From Enoplosus armatus (taxonomy: Eukaryota; Chordata; Actinopteri; Centrarchiformes; Enoplosidae): a stretch of 64,000 nt of DNA. Shown piece by piece: positions 1-10,866 of this stretch (its first letter is position 1; the number at the start of each line of letters is the position of its first letter). The position numbers were made by a program, and so were the translations under genes. The notes under the pieces were generated by a model, which saw only the letters and a list, made by a program, of their open reading frames with translations, was not told the DNA's origin and did no database searches. The DNA is taken from the NCBI RefSeq assembly GCF_043641665.1, contig NC_092182.1, forward strand, positions 19,963,241 to 20,027,240, given 5' to 3'.

Positions 1-2621
1 ACATTTCATTTCGTGCTGGTAATGAAATTGTTGGACTATTCTCACATGAAGAGTTTACAAAACCGCTGTGTTTTCCGACAGAATTGAAGACCTCCAATTA
101 CTTGCCAATTATCTTCCAAAGTGGCAGATAATCAACCAGCAAAATTTCCAACACACAGCCAAAATCTTATTAGTGTTTTGTCTGCTAGCTCCTACTAATT
201 TCCCACCCTGACAGTAGTGATGATTTATTTGTCCAACTGGAAGTGTGTGCAGTGATTTAACAGAGGTTGTTATGGGACAAGATGAGGTTAGTTGGCAGGG
301 ACTGGAGCCCGGCTGTAGTGGGAGTTAAGATTGGTTTGCGGAGACCAATGAGTCAAACAGAAAGTACCAAAAGTGATTGTAACAGCATCAAGGGCACTGA
401 GAATATTAGGCAGAATTCACTTTAGCTTACCCCTGACAGTGAGTTAGATTGAGAGGTGAACATTTTTCATCACAGGAATATGATTAATCAAGCATACAAA
501 TTTAAGCAGAATGGGTTGTAATTAGTCCTACAAGTGAACTGTTTCTCATTAAAGTAGACAACATAACCTCCTCACAGAAATATTACAGATACATCAACAT
601 GTTTATTCAGCTCTATCAGTGGAGAAAAAAAAATATTGGTCATTCATTTTGTGCTGATTAACTCATGTAATTAACTGTAATTAGTTTCACAATCTTGGCT
701 GGATTTCTCAAACTGATGTGCTGAGATAATTAAATATTTAAAGAGCCGTTGTTGTCAGTGTGAAGACAGTCTGGCACTTAATATCTCAATCCTCTCTGTT
801 TTCTTATTGTAGATAGTTGTGGAAAGTAAGTGAAAACATTAGTACAATTTTGATGTACAATACTCCTGCTACTTTATATTTTTACTTCACTGCAGATTAA
901 AGTACCCAACAGTATATATATAAGTACTTAAAATACATCCACCCAAACCAGTTACAACATGAAAATGCTTCTTACATGTTAATACCTCAGTAAAAATAAA
1001 AATAATAAAAATAATATTATACAAGCTCCTTCCTAAACATTTTTGGCACTTGGGGGGGTTCACTCCAAGCATAAAACAAGTTTGGATCCTCACACTCGTT
1101 AAACATGCAGTTGGTGTTCCACTTAGATTAAATTTACACCAGATGCCTGTTTTACAGCAGGACAATATGACAGGCATTTACTGTAGGATGAGAAGCCATC
1201 ATCACCACCATATGGCCACACAGCTGCAGAGACACAACAGTGTTTTCCACAGTAATATGGAACGGTGTATTATCTGACCGCAGAGTCAGCATGGGCCTAA
1301 TGGATTTAATTTCTACTTTACTCATTTGTAATATTATGAATGCATCATTGAAAACACTGGCAGGTAGTGAATGAAGTGTGTTTTTCTCAGAGTTTATCTC
1401 AGAAAAGGCAAATAGTAATAATAAAATAATAATTATTTTATTGCATCTACTATTCAGTTCCTTTACGCGTATGTTTGTCTTTCTGTAAGAATACTTTCAA
1501 AGACATAGTGCGCTTCCTTTCATGCTTTTGATATTTTTTGTTTGTTTGTTTTCCCTCTGATATCCAGTTCATCTTTTCTGACAGCTCTTTCCTTCCGCTG
1601 TGACTTGATTGACTTAAAATCCTTTTTTAGGCAGCCAAGGGGATTTTCTAGGTTTGGAGATGGTTTGACAAACTGTTTCACACATTTCAAGGGATCTTTC
1701 CTTTTTTTTTTTGTTATGAATAAGGCATCCATCTGAGAGGTGGTGTAGTATTCTGAATTTGCTCAGTTATGAGTGACTCTGATCTCTCTCAGTCCAATGA
1801 GAGAGGGATGGACTGCAGCCCTCCATGACCCTTTAACAGGACCAAGCATCTAGTAGAGCACGCTTATAACAATAGACTGCATGAGAGTTAAACATGTGAA
1901 TATGACCATCTGAGGAAATATTATGTTTATATATTTGCATGCAGTCTGAAATATTAATGTCAGCCGTGATGAGATGTGATTTTCAATAATTGAATCTAAC
2001 TTAATTAGCACTTGTACATTTGCAGTAACACTGATTATTGTTTGTATCCACATCACCTGGGTATGCAGATTCTGAAACTCAGCTTATTATATGTTGATAA
2101 ACACATTTGTGTTATTTATATGCAATTGACATTGTAAGTGGGATACAATGGTATTAACTACTTAATAGTTAACAGGGTAGTGTGTTTTTCTGAACTGTTT
2201 TAGAGCCTCTTTTCATCACTTGAAGTCAGCTCATGTCGAAGTCTTGGGGACTCTACATTTATCACAGACTAATCACATCTTTTTGTTTACTCTTTGCAAT
2301 AAAAAGCAGTGTTACAGAATGTGTCCACCGCTTCACTGAAAGCAGTATGTAGTTATCCCTATTTGTGACAGTGTAGCTGTTTGCGTTTTGAAAACAACTT
2401 AGTATCCTAAGGTCATCTCACACAAATCCACTGATATGAAAAATTACTCATTAACACAACTGTCTGAATAGATAAACTGTACTATATTTTTGCATAACCA
2501 CTCTTGCACCTAAATTACACTTCACCTCCAGTTACTTACGCTTGAACAAATCATAAGATGACCAATGCCTGTTGTCTCTCATACAAAAAATGAAGCAAGT
2601 CAAATGCACATTAAAGGACAT
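1..2621. other. Intergenic DNA downstream of elastase A
   Basis: AT-rich sequence with no exon, RNA gene or repeat that I can recognise on either strand. The open frames present are short, overlap on opposite strands and show no domain or splice-site context. It follows the 3' end of the elastase array, so it is probably plain intergenic DNA. Confidence 0.6.
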
Positions 2622-2627
2622 TTTATT
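2622..2627 (-). terminator. Poly(A) signal of elastase A
   Basis: TTTATT on the plus strand reads AATAAA on the minus strand, about 70 bases after the elastase A stop codon. Elastases B and C have the same hexamer at a similar distance, which supports its use in 3' end formation. Confidence 0.65.
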
Positions 2628-2695
2628 CTGATGGAGTTGGGCAGAAACTGACATGAATGAGTGTTCGCTCGTCTCCATGGAGATTGTCCATCTTC

Positions 2696-5600
2696 TCAAC
2701 CCATGATCTGGCAAAGCAAAGAAAAACGAATCATTACATGATTGTCCTTAAAAATCCCAAATAAATGCTGCACAAATAGACATTATAAATGTAATGTAAA
2801 TAGAAATGATTAGTTATCATTATTAGAATTTGTAAGGATGAATGAATGTATGAAAATGATTATCCTGACATCCTCCACTTACTGCATGTACAGTAAACTG
2901 TCATCCATTTAAATCATGCATAACCTGCTTTATGTTTGATACGCTTTGATTCATATGGGTTAGTGTTTAATACTGACGCTGTTCATCCAGTTGATGTAGG
3001 CAGAGGAACGGGTGAAGACGGTGGGCTTCCTGTAGGCGTTGCAGCCAGAGGAAGACACAAAGCTGGTCACACCATGGACAACCCACTTGCCATTGACACT
3101 GCAGTTCAGGGGGCCGCCGGAGTCACCCTGGATTCAGAGAAAACACATCACAGACAAACCTCAGAGCCAAGAAGAGTTGGGAGCAAATACCCCATTTTCC
3201 ACTTGCCTCTCATATCCCCTTCTAATCTTAGACAGCCTCCAGCAAGTTTGTGCAGAACATGAAGTTGCAAGAGTTTGACACTTTGTGCAGCTTAAGCACT
3301 AGCCTGGATCATTGTAACTGACTTATGCCCCTGCTGATGCAGCAAGTAATCCCGAATGTGTCCTCCAAAATATCTTCCTTGACAGGAAGGGGTCAGCCCT
3401 GAGCTCAGGGGGAGACTTTCAGTTTCACTTTGTCATGGTGGAGCGGGACTGAATTCTGACAAGTTCTTTTCAGTGTTTCCCCCAGTCCGCTTATAACCAA
3501 ACATCATTCCTGCTGTCCTAATCGCAGGGTGACACTGTGGTTTGGGAAACAACTGGAGAGACTGGGTTCAAAATCTGAGCTGGGAAGAAACAGACAACCT
3601 TTATAAAGGGTTTATAAGCTGTAACTAATGGCTTCATGATTGTTTCATAAATCAGTTTCCAACGATTTATAGGTCTGTTATAAGCCATTAACAAGAACAA
3701 ATTTTGGGTTGCCAGGTTGAGAAAATCGTTTAGGCCAGTAGTTATCCTTTCCATTTAGTAGCGATGCAGTTATTAATGTTAGTTATCCATTTAAAAAATG
3801 CTTAATAAGTTGTTATTAAATGGATCTGGCAACCCAAAAGTTCGTATTAATGGCTCATCATTTATAAAGCTTTGGTAAATCATTTATTAACCATTAATAA
3901 AGCCATTAACAACTTATAAACCGTTTAAGAAGGGTGCCTTAGTAGAAACTGGTACCCTGAAATAGTTGCCATACACATGTTCTGCTATACTGGGACAAGA
4001 CGATATCTTTTTAAAACTGTCCATCGAGAGTTTGACAATATTGTAGGACATTAATGCTAAACTGGTGGAGCAAGTCTACTCTTTAAGAAATACTAAATGT
4101 GAGGTCGTACACAGTCCTTTCTAAGACTTCATAGACTCACCTGGCAACCAGACTCGCTGCCACCACCAGCACAGACCATGGAGTCCTTCACGGTGCTTCC
4201 CCACCATCCGTAACTGGTGCAGGTCTTGTGGTCAACAACAGGCAGGTAGGCCTGCTTCAGCTGGGCAGACAGCTGACCTCCAGCTGGGGACGACAGGAAG
4301 AACACATCATGCAAATGTGATAAAGCTTATAATAGCAGGATCATACACTACTATCTGTTTAAAATGTAGCATTATTTACAGGCTACTTTCTTACTGTATG
4401 TAAACACTGGGTTTTATCCAGCAAATGTGTCATCATGTCAGACTCACTCTGGGTGCGACCCCATCCACTGATGTAGCAGGCATTCTTGTGGGGCAGGACC
4501 TGACCAGAGGGAGGCAGGGCGCCGAGCTGGACGTAGTTGTTGAGAGAAGCATCAGAGGACAGACGCAGGAGAGCAATGTCCCACCTGAGGGTCACACCAA
4601 CATGTCCTCACGTCATAAAAGCTCAGTGTAATTGTTTTGTTTAAGAGTGGGTTATTGTTTGTCTTTAAAAGAGAGTTATGTTTAAACTAAAAATCTTTTT
4701 CATTATTGATTAAGCTGCCGATTATTTGCTAATCTAATCTAATAAATGCTTGGTTAATCGAAGTTTCCTGAAGCACAGATTTTAAAATCTTCAATTTAAA
4801 AACAGAGAAAAGCAGCAAATCTTTTAATTGATTTTTTCAGCTGTATAATTGGGTGTGTTTTTACAATTCATGTTGATAGTAATAATAAGTCTAGTAAGGT
4901 TAGCAACACATTTTTAAATTAAATATTCATAATAAAATATTTTGATATTAATTTTGATATTAATATTAAAACATTATATTCAAAAAATCTGACTTTGGAC
5001 ATTTGTTACTATTTTTCATTTTTACCAAGAAACATTAACTACTACTGTTTTTTTATATATATATTCACATGTTTTTAATATGTGATGTACATGTATCAGT
5101 ATTTGCTATTTTTGTATGTGGAAGTGGGTCAAAACATGAGCAGCAGCCACTAACCCTCCAGCAACGTTGTTGGAGTTCCAGTTGGGGTGGATGTAGACGC
5201 GGCTCACGCTCATGTACTGTTCTCTACCCTCATGGGTGTTGATGTTGTGATCTCCAAGAACAACACGCCAAGTCCTGGAACTGCAGACGTACGAAACATG
5301 AACATTTTCATACTTATCCCATCTGGCAGTTAGTACTCTCTAGCAACCCAAGGATATCTGTTGAGAATCAATATTTTAGATGTAAACTATATTTTTATGG
5401 GGAATTGTAGCGTTTATTTGACAGTTAATGATAGATTTAAACAGCTGGCTGAAATGCAACAACGTTCCCGGCCAGATTTCAGCCTAAAATGTCTTGGCTA
5501 TGCACTTAAAGCCACCAGGAAATGTAATAAAATACATTTATGTGAATGTTCAGCTGAGTCAGAACACATATCCTGCTACTTCATCAATAGCTCTATTAAT

Positions 5601-7868
5601 TTTAGGCTCAGCAGCTATTCTGTGATTAATGAAACTCCCACCGGTCCACACAGTGAGCAGCAGTCATGACCCATCCTCTCCTGATCAGGGTTCCTCCACA
5701 GGTATGGTGGAAGTTGCTGCCAGATTTGAACTGAAGAGAGACCTAATGAAACGACAACAGAGAGCATTACAACTAGAGGAAACTGAACCATTCACATTTT
5801 TGCCAAAAGCCTCTTGGCAGCATCCCCGACACTGAAAGATGTACAGTCTTAAACACACCTGATGAACTTTGTGGATGTGTGAATGCAGAATGTATGTTGC
5901 ATTGACCTATTTTACATTTTAAAGGTTTCAGCAAATGTGACACAAGTGGCTGTAGCGCAGTGGTAGAAAATAACTATGAATACATTTACTCAAGAAGCTA
6001 CTGTACATAGGTACGATTTTGAGGCACTTGTACATTAATTTATGCTACTTTTTATACTTCTATAGTTAGTATAGTTACTTTGAAATACAAAACAGCTTAC
6101 AAAATATGGTGCATTATTATACATTAAATGCATTGCATACCCACACAGGTGTTTTCGGTTATGTGGCTGATTAGACATGTCCATGTTGGAGATGTGCAAA
6201 ACTATGCTGGGATTTACATGAGGTCACCATGTACTAATACGTAGAGGTGAGTATTTTCACAGTCAGTCATTTTACTTTGACCAAAGTGTTTTTTTTATCT
6301 CAGGTATTGTACTTCACTACAGTTCAAATAGTCATTAAAGGAGCCAAATCAGCAGCTTCAGCAGATTAATTCATCACTGGTTTAATGCACCACCCAACGA
6401 GCACGCTATGTGACCCAAATCAAACTCACCCAGGATGTTGCGTGACCAACAGGTGCACGCGGGGTCTAGCTAACACGCTAAATGCTAACATGCTCATGGT
6501 GGATCCTCCAGCGGTGACTTCTGCGTTCATCAAATAACTTTGACCTTCAGTGAGGTGTGAGTGAGGCCGTCCTGCTGTTTTAACAGTTATCCCGGAAGTA
6601 GCCTCTTTCAGCTCAAAATGTTCAAAAAGTTTGTGGGGCGCATTGGGACAGAGGCTGAGTGGACTGGTTATAGTGGGACAGAGAGGCTGAATGGACTTCC
6701 CAACGCAAAATATAGTCCACTCAGCCTCTCTGTCCACTATAACTGAGACGTTGAACCTGGAGCAGACTGTGGAGGACGTCGCGGTGTTGGAGGCTCACAG
6801 AGTGTCGTTCAGACAGGTGAGTACGACAACAAACTCACTGTGATGGTTGTTACTCTCTCCAGAGGAGCGCGTCAACGTCGCTAGGCAACGTAGCGTCGTG
6901 TGCGTGCGCTACACGTCGTACAAAAACTGTGCAGCTCTTTTTTTTTTGCTGTAATATATGTGTGTTGGTGGCTGCAGCCGCTGTGGAGTTTTTAGTGTTT
7001 ATACATCTCTGTGTTGTCTGCCTTGCTGATGTTTTATTCTTCTGTTAATTCTATAAGAAGTGGCAGGTTATTTAATTTCTCTAGCCCAATATTGCTTGTT
7101 GCACCAGCTGTGGTGTCCATTTGTTGTTGGCCATTTTTGTTTAATTGTCTGAGTTTTGTGGTTTTCTGATTAATTCTAATCGGGCTACACTGAGGAAGGT
7201 GGTTGTGTATTTATAATTGATAATTAGTTGTATGGACAGGCTGCAAAGTGCTTTTACCCTCCACCCTCTATTTCCCATGAAAATGTAACACAGTAACGTT
7301 TACTCAGAGTGCATTTTAACTGACCCGCTTTTTTACTTTTATCTAAGTATATTTTACTCAAGAGCAGTACTTTCACTTGATTAAAATATTCTAGTACTCT
7401 TTCCTTCACTGCTAATAAAGATGATGAAGTTGTAACTTGTCCCAAAACAAAACTAACAAGCCCATTTTCCAAAGTACATTTTGTTGGTAATACTTAACTG
7501 AATTTTCAAAGCAGGACTTTTTACAAGTACTTTCATATTGTGGTATTGCTACTTTTACTGAAGTAAAGGATCTGAGCACGTCTTCCACCACTGCTGTAGA
7601 GTCAAGCAAAGCACACAGTACCTGCCAGGGCCAGGAGTTGGGTCTGGCCACCTCGCCTCCCACAACTCGCTCCTGAGCATCATCCTCCAGGAACCTGGGC
7701 TGGGGCTCCAGCTCAGCCAGCACTGAGCAAAGCAGAGACACAGGAAGATGTACAGTCAGCCGTCAAGTATTCAAGTGTATGTGTGTATGCAGAATGTCAA
7801 AGGAGAGGAAGAATCAAGTAGTTCTTACCGAGGGCTGCGAGAGAGGTCAACACAAGAAACCTGAGCAT
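2696..7868 (-). CDS. cela1: Elastase A: chymotrypsin-like elastase 1 (pancreatic zymogen)
   Basis: Eight coding exons on the minus strand: 7868-7829, 7722-7622, 5742-5642, 5280-5155, 4584-4448, 4283-4141, 3127-2978 and 2707-2696; 269 residues. The start gives a hydrophobic signal peptide ([13 protein letters not shown]). A short propeptide ends at Arg before VVGGE, so trypsin activation is expected. Catalytic residues are His77 (TAAHC), Asp125 (WDIALLRL) and Ser219 (GDSGGP). The pocket has Ser189, Val216 and Thr226 (chymotrypsin numbering), as in mammalian CELA1, implying cleavage after small aliphatic residues. Eight cysteines fit the four family disulfides. The C-terminus is NSIMG. The protein would be secreted by pancreatic acinar cells. 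The exon 4 acceptor at 5281 was preferred over one 6 bases further in, because it gives the loop length of mammalian CELA1. Intron 2 (1879 bp) and intron 6 (1013 bp) are enlarged by mobile elements. Fish elastase naming varies; the family call is firm. Confidence 0.96.
3594..3940. mobile_element. Inverted-repeat MITE-like element in elastase A intron 6
   Basis: The left arm (about 3594-3720) and right arm (about 3815-3940) are imperfect inverted copies. GGTTTATAAG and AATGGCT occur near the outer ends, and TTTTGGGTTGCCAG occurs near the inner ends of both arms when the right arm is reverse-complemented. No protein-coding capacity is seen. The arrangement fits a non-autonomous DNA transposon common in teleosts; the superfamily is not assigned. 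Confidence 0.7.
5958..7593. mobile_element. hAT-like element with terminal inverted repeats in elastase A intron 2
   Basis: The left end begins CAGTGGTAGAAAATAAC. The right end, reverse-complemented, begins CAGTGGTGGAAG. The flanks CTGTAGCG (5950-5957) and CTGTAGAG (7594-7601) match at 7 of 8 bases, as expected for an 8-bp hAT target duplication. Both end regions are the familiar teleost repeat about 'tacttttactcaagtaaa'. The family is normally a few hundred bases long, so the 1.6 kb here implies either internal insertions or a longer parent element. The interior (about 6420-6960) is GC- and CpG-richer and contains a hairpin. No transposase is recognisable. Confidence 0.65.
6667..6743. repeat. 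Hairpin-forming inverted repeat
   Basis: Arm 6667-6696 (begins GTTATAGTGGGACAGAGAGG) and arm 6715-6743 are inverted copies that differ by one base and one indel, around an 18-base spacer. A further partial direct copy (GGGACAGAGGCTGAGTGGAC) lies just to the left, ending at 6664. The hairpin sits inside the hAT-like element of elastase A intron 2. Confidence 0.75.
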
Positions 7869-7918
7869 GTCTGTAGTCTCCTGAAACTTTCTGCACTGGA
7901 GACTTCTGCCCACTACTC

Positions 7919-7947
7919 TTTTATACCCTCAGGGCCCCTTCAACTGA

Positions 7948-7983
<36 letters not shown>

Positions 7984-8033
7984 CTTGTCCAATACCAGCA
8001 CATGTCCACCTGTGTCTGTCTCAGAGTTATCAC
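7919..8033 (-). promoter_or_regulatory. Elastase A proximal promoter
   Basis: TTTTATA at 7919-7925 is a TATAAAA box on the minus strand, 51 bases before the ATG. An E-box block CACCTGTGTCTGTCTCA lies at 8007-8023, with GTTATCAC at 8026-8033; both have counterparts upstream of elastase C, and the E-box block also upstream of B. CACCTG is the bHLH half of the PTF1 site used by pancreatic acinar genes; I do not see the companion TC-rich half at standard spacing. A (TG)16 run (7951-7982) separates TATA from E-box only in this gene. Confidence 0.65.
7951..7982. repeat. (TG)16 microsatellite
   Basis: Uninterrupted TG dinucleotides inside the elastase A promoter, between TATA box and E-box block. 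Confidence 0.97.
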
Positions 8034-10774
8034 TACAGCGGGAATCACATGTGGAATAGCTGACTCAGTGACTGAATCAATTTTTTCCACTTGTATGAGA
8101 TTGTCCTGTACTGTAGGTTTCTTTCTGTTTTTCACTGCTAAACATAAAGCCCAAAGCAAACACACAAACACAAAATGATTTTTATACACAATGATTTAGT
8201 ACTCTGAGGAAGATTGTCCCTGCTGTCTCTGAGTGTGATAAAGCGTTTTGGTTACATGGACCATATGCTACTTTAATTGCATGAAATGAAAGTGCAATAT
8301 ATATTCATGTTTGAGTAGACTGTGCATTTGTCACACTAGCTGCAGTTGATGAAAACCACCTTTAGTAATAGTTTCAAACAGTAAGGTTATACAGCATTAA
8401 TGTGCTATTTTAGCACTATCAATGAACAGTAACAACATGTAACCAATGCTTATATTGATCCTCAAAGATGAATACATGTTTGCTGCTGTCACTTTTTTGA
8501 CATGGATTTTAGGTGTAATCTGACTGATTTCACTAGATGTTTGACTTGAACATTGGCAGGGACAAAGCCATGCTGCAGATTTAAGTTTATACCCAAGAAA
8601 CAGCTGAGTGTGCTGTTATAGATGCTAAACATTTAAGTGTAATTTGCAGGACATGCGCTACATAAGAGGATCAGGTTGTGGAGCACATACAGTGCAGTAT
8701 CCACATCATGCTTTGAAAGGGCCTCTGATTCATCAGCCATGAAACGTGGGCATCTCATCAAGAACAGAAATTCACATTCTGGTCAGAGCTTCTCTAAAGT
8801 CAACAACAGGATCTTTAACAGCTGAGCTCCAGCTATGCAGAAGGTAGAGAGGAGCTACTGTAATGAGATTGTGACCTGTGTTTCAAGTTGCCAGTTGTTG
8901 ATTAATATAGATTAAGATCAGTGTTTAAAGCTTACAGTAACAACCCTGAGGCTACAGAACAGTATTCTACCTCAAGGCTTTAATAAGTATTCATGAGGCC
9001 CAGTGGAGATGATGCTATAATAAATGTGTGTTCAGTGTTGGTAGTGTACGGTAGAAAGGGCTGCTGCAGCACACGACTCGGTTTAAGGGAGATGGACAAT
9101 TGTGTTTGATGTATAGTTTCTCTGGCATTGAGCATTAAATTTAATCATAATTCTCTTGATTTCAATATTTAAGGATACATTTTTTTCATTAACAAATATA
9201 AAATTCAACTATGATATCTGAGGCCTTTGTTTTAGGCAAATATTGAACTTTATTTTACCAGGTGTGTGTCAGTATTACTGAGGCTGGAGGACATAGACTT
9301 GATCAACAGTGCTTTCTGCTGCTCTACTATTCAGGTTGCACATACCAAGCATACATCCTGGAGCTGCTGAGCAACACGTTGACAACTGATCAATAACATG
9401 CTGTATGATCTGAGCTCAGTTATCTGCTCATCTCTAATGAGACCACAGCAGGTTAGTAGTGCAGACGTGACCTTTCTAAAGGTTTTCTGTCATCCACAGA
9501 CTGCCGTCTCACAGTGAAACATGCTGTCATTAATATCACTATTAGTAATATGGAAAAACTTTGGCTGATTTAAAGCTCTCGAGCTGATAGTTTGACATTC
9601 ACCGTTTTACAGGGGACCAGTAACTTCCTGGAGTCTCAGCTGGTTGCCTGGCAACTGCTCCCGGCCAAGAAATAGTCCACCACACAACCCCAACGTAAAA
9701 CAGCCAAACACTTTGGTTTTTGTACGGAATTAAACAACTTAATGAGAGTATTTCCCAAAATGTTGAACAATTCCTTAAATTAAAATTTTGAATTATTGTA
9801 TGTATGTTAATTCCTATTTGTTGCACTTATTTTTTTATTCTAAAATGCAATGCATAGTTTCCTGCAACTTTAAAACTGCTATAAACATCCACTGCAGCAA
9901 TCATGTGGTATAAAAGTATAGCTAGGAGGGTGTAACTAATGCATCCATATAAATATTGTCTACTATAACCTCTCCATAGGGCTACTAAAAGTAATCCAGT
10001 GTTTCAAGGTCGAAATGAAGCATTCAATAAAATAAGCCTGCAATGTTCACTAACATTTATGAGATTTTACGTTAAAAGGTGTGGGAAATATGAGTCTGGG
10101 TGCTGGGCTCATGGAGAACCTGTTACAAGGACATAAGACATACCAAGTGCAAGTTATTTTCATTCTGTTTGTAGCACAGCTGCAACATGTGTGCAGTTCC
10201 CACTATAGGCAGACTTATCATGCATCTAATGTAGCCTCTATTAGTGCTTCAGTACTCACTGCAGCCAATTCCTTCTAAAATGTCACAAAACCACCAGAGA
10301 GGCAACAGAAAGGGTAACACCAACCTTCTGTTTATTTTATACCATTTAGACCAATTTTAACTGACCAACGTCTGATGGGAGCAAAAGGAGTGTAATTTGA
10401 AAAATAACAGGAATAACGCTAAAGGACACGCCAACCAAAAGACAAAAGGCTGAAAAATGAATGTCAGCATTTACTCTGGACTGCTAGCTGTCAGGACTGT
10501 GAATCTGATCAAATTTGCATTATGTCAAAAAAACAAAAGTGTATCCTCTTGTCCTGGTATAGTCCCTCAGTGCACCGTCTACTCGTCTGTGTATTTGTCC
10601 CATTTCTGTCACAGAGTTAACTTGCTGAGTGCTGACAATGCTCACATGCTACAGTGAACGTGAAAACAGCGAATGTTTTAGGAGGCCTGATGAGAAAGTG
10701 GTTTGATAGTTGTTTAACTGGATTTTTATTCATCATTGTCTTTCTAGAAAAGCAGAACATTCAACATATAAAAG
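8034..10774. other. Intergenic DNA between elastases B and A
   Basis: About 2.7 kb without a recognisable exon. It separates the poly(A) signal of elastase B from the promoter of elastase A. A stretch near 9600-9700 reads like a degraded teleost repeat, but I cannot assign it. The open frames here are short and unsupported. Confidence 0.55.
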
Positions 10775-10780
10775 TTTATT
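10775..10780 (-). terminator. Poly(A) signal of elastase B
   Basis: TTTATT on the plus strand (AATAAA on the minus strand), about 87 bases past the elastase B stop. It occupies the same relative place as in its two paralogues. Confidence 0.6.
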
Positions 10781-10866
10781 TATAGAATATTTGGCCAGCA
10801 GAATTAGTTGCATATGGAAAACAAGCCCAATTCAGAGTAGATTCTGCAGCAAAGAAATGGTCCATT

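Noticed and set aside
1050..1277. Open frame with a run of five histidines
   Set aside because: The His run comes from a short CAT/CAC-rich stretch in AT-rich intergenic DNA. An opposite-strand frame overlaps it and no splice or domain context exists.
2936..3262. Plus-strand frames over the last large exon of elastase A
   Set aside because: These are antisense shadows of the exon encoding GDSGGP and the C-terminal domain. The same happens over other elastase exons (for example 4425-4631 and 15008-15325).
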